NCBI GenBank assembly: GCA_015485495.1
Contig: WFTL01000132.1
Span: 62,001 to 126,000 of the forward strand
DNA from: Planctomycetaceae bacterium
GTDB taxonomy: Bacteria; Planctomycetota; Planctomycetia; Planctomycetales; Planctomycetaceae
DNA length: 64,000 nt
Direction: 5' to 3'
Shown: positions 63,701 to 64,000 of the stretch, one piece after another
How positions within the stretch are numbered: position 1 is the stretch's first letter
How the letters are laid out: every line of letters starts with the position of its first letter
Made by a program: the position numbers and the translations under genes
Notes under the pieces: model-generated
Seen by the model: only the letters and a program-made list of their open reading frames with translations
The model's database searches: none
What the model was told of the DNA's origin: nothing

Positions 63701-64000
63701 TCAGGTTGAGCGTGAGTATCGAAGCTGAGCGGCTGTGAGCGTGTTGTGCAGAAGCATCGCAATGGTCATCGGCCCGACCCCGCCCGGAACAGGAGTCACG
63801 GCAGATGCCACAGCCGAGACCGATTCGAAATGCACGTCGCCGACGAGCCGGCCATCCACACGGTTGATTCCCACATCGATGACGACAGCCCCCGGCTGCA
63901 CCATGTCCCCCGTCACGAACTCCGGCTGCCCGGCCGCGGCAATGAGAATGTCGGCTTCGCGCGTCACGGATGCGATGTCGCGGGTGCGGCTGTGGCAGAC
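63701..64000 (-). CDS. folD: bifunctional methylene-THF dehydrogenase/cyclohydrolase, C-terminal part
   Basis: The C-terminal about 99 residues of FolD, which interconverts methylene-, methenyl- and formyl-THF in the cytoplasm. Family blocks [36 protein letters not shown] and [15 protein letters not shown] are complete and read to the window edge, so the gene continues past 64000. The ORF-track GTG at 63967 is internal and not the start. Confidence 0.96.
   Translation of the reverse strand, partial: VCHSRTRDIASVTREADILIAAAGQPEFVTGDMVQPGAVVIDVGINRVDGRLVGDVHFESVSAVASAVTPVPGGVGPMTIAMLLHNTLTAAQLRYSRST

Overview
The window reads as a chromosomal segment of a Planctomycetota bacterium, probably of the Gimesia/Rubinisphaera/Fuerstiella type. 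That assignment is inference. It rests on high GC, many GTG starts with weak Shine-Dalgarno sites, many short monocistronic units that switch strand often, and gene types common in that phylum: a secreted prenyltransferase-repeat protein, a MoxR-DUF58-BatA-VWA cluster, a trypsin-TPR protein, a small carboxypeptidase-regulatory-domain protein and a di-haem peroxidase. No phage, CRISPR array or intact transposon is visible. The window starts inside one gene and ends inside folD.

Layout. 1-9 kb: a membrane-anchored fragment, an alpha/beta hydrolase, a PhoPQ-activated-pathogenicity-type protein, a class V aminotransferase, a Ski2-like helicase and a PAS-GAF-receiver protein. 9-17 kb: trpS, a His-rich secreted peptide, a carotenoid-desaturase-like FAD enzyme, a metallo-beta-lactamase-fold hydrolase with a thiolase, a membrane protein and a sugar phosphate isomerase. 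17-26 kb: a bacterioferritin, tRNA-Arg(UCU), a two-helix protein with ilvC and ilvN, a metal permease with an HMA domain, an orphan NMT1-type lipoprotein, metF and a eukaryotic-type UDP-sugar pyrophosphorylase. 26-31.7 kb: an RND metal-efflux adaptor and pump, followed by a decayed IS3-family end and an unusual initiator-like tRNA with its own terminator. 31.7-41 kb: a secreted unknown protein, queD, the prenyltransferase-repeat protein, a penicillin-acylase-family enzyme, an esterase, a NUDIX hydrolase, a hexapeptide acyltransferase and a DUF3748/YidR-like propeller. 41-48 kb: the MoxR-DUF58-BatA-VWA operon, with overlapping genes. 48-52 kb: a di-haem cytochrome c peroxidase, a divergent short MnmE-like GTPase, a DnaQ-WYL fusion and a secreted CarboxypepD_reg protein. 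52.8-60.7 kb: a four-gene exopolysaccharide operon (Wza-like, Wzz/BY-kinase, O-antigen-ligase-TPR, initiating sugar transferase). 60.7-64 kb: a trypsin-TPR protein and the 3' end of folD.

How the genes work together. The exopolysaccharide genes make a coherent initiation, polymerisation, length-control and export module, but no other glycosyltransferase is present. The MoxR operon has the form of a chaperone-ATPase/VWA cell-envelope system. Metal handling recurs: an HMA permease, an RND pump and a haem-type bacterioferritin lacking two ferroxidase ligands. metF and folD both serve C1-folate metabolism but lie 40 kb apart. The items most worth a second look are the IS scar plus tRNA beside the RND genes, the ferroxidase-deficient bacterioferritin, the MnmE-like protein without its C-terminal cysteine motif or NKxD motif, and the DnaQ-WYL fusion. 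I did not find a clearly new multigene system.
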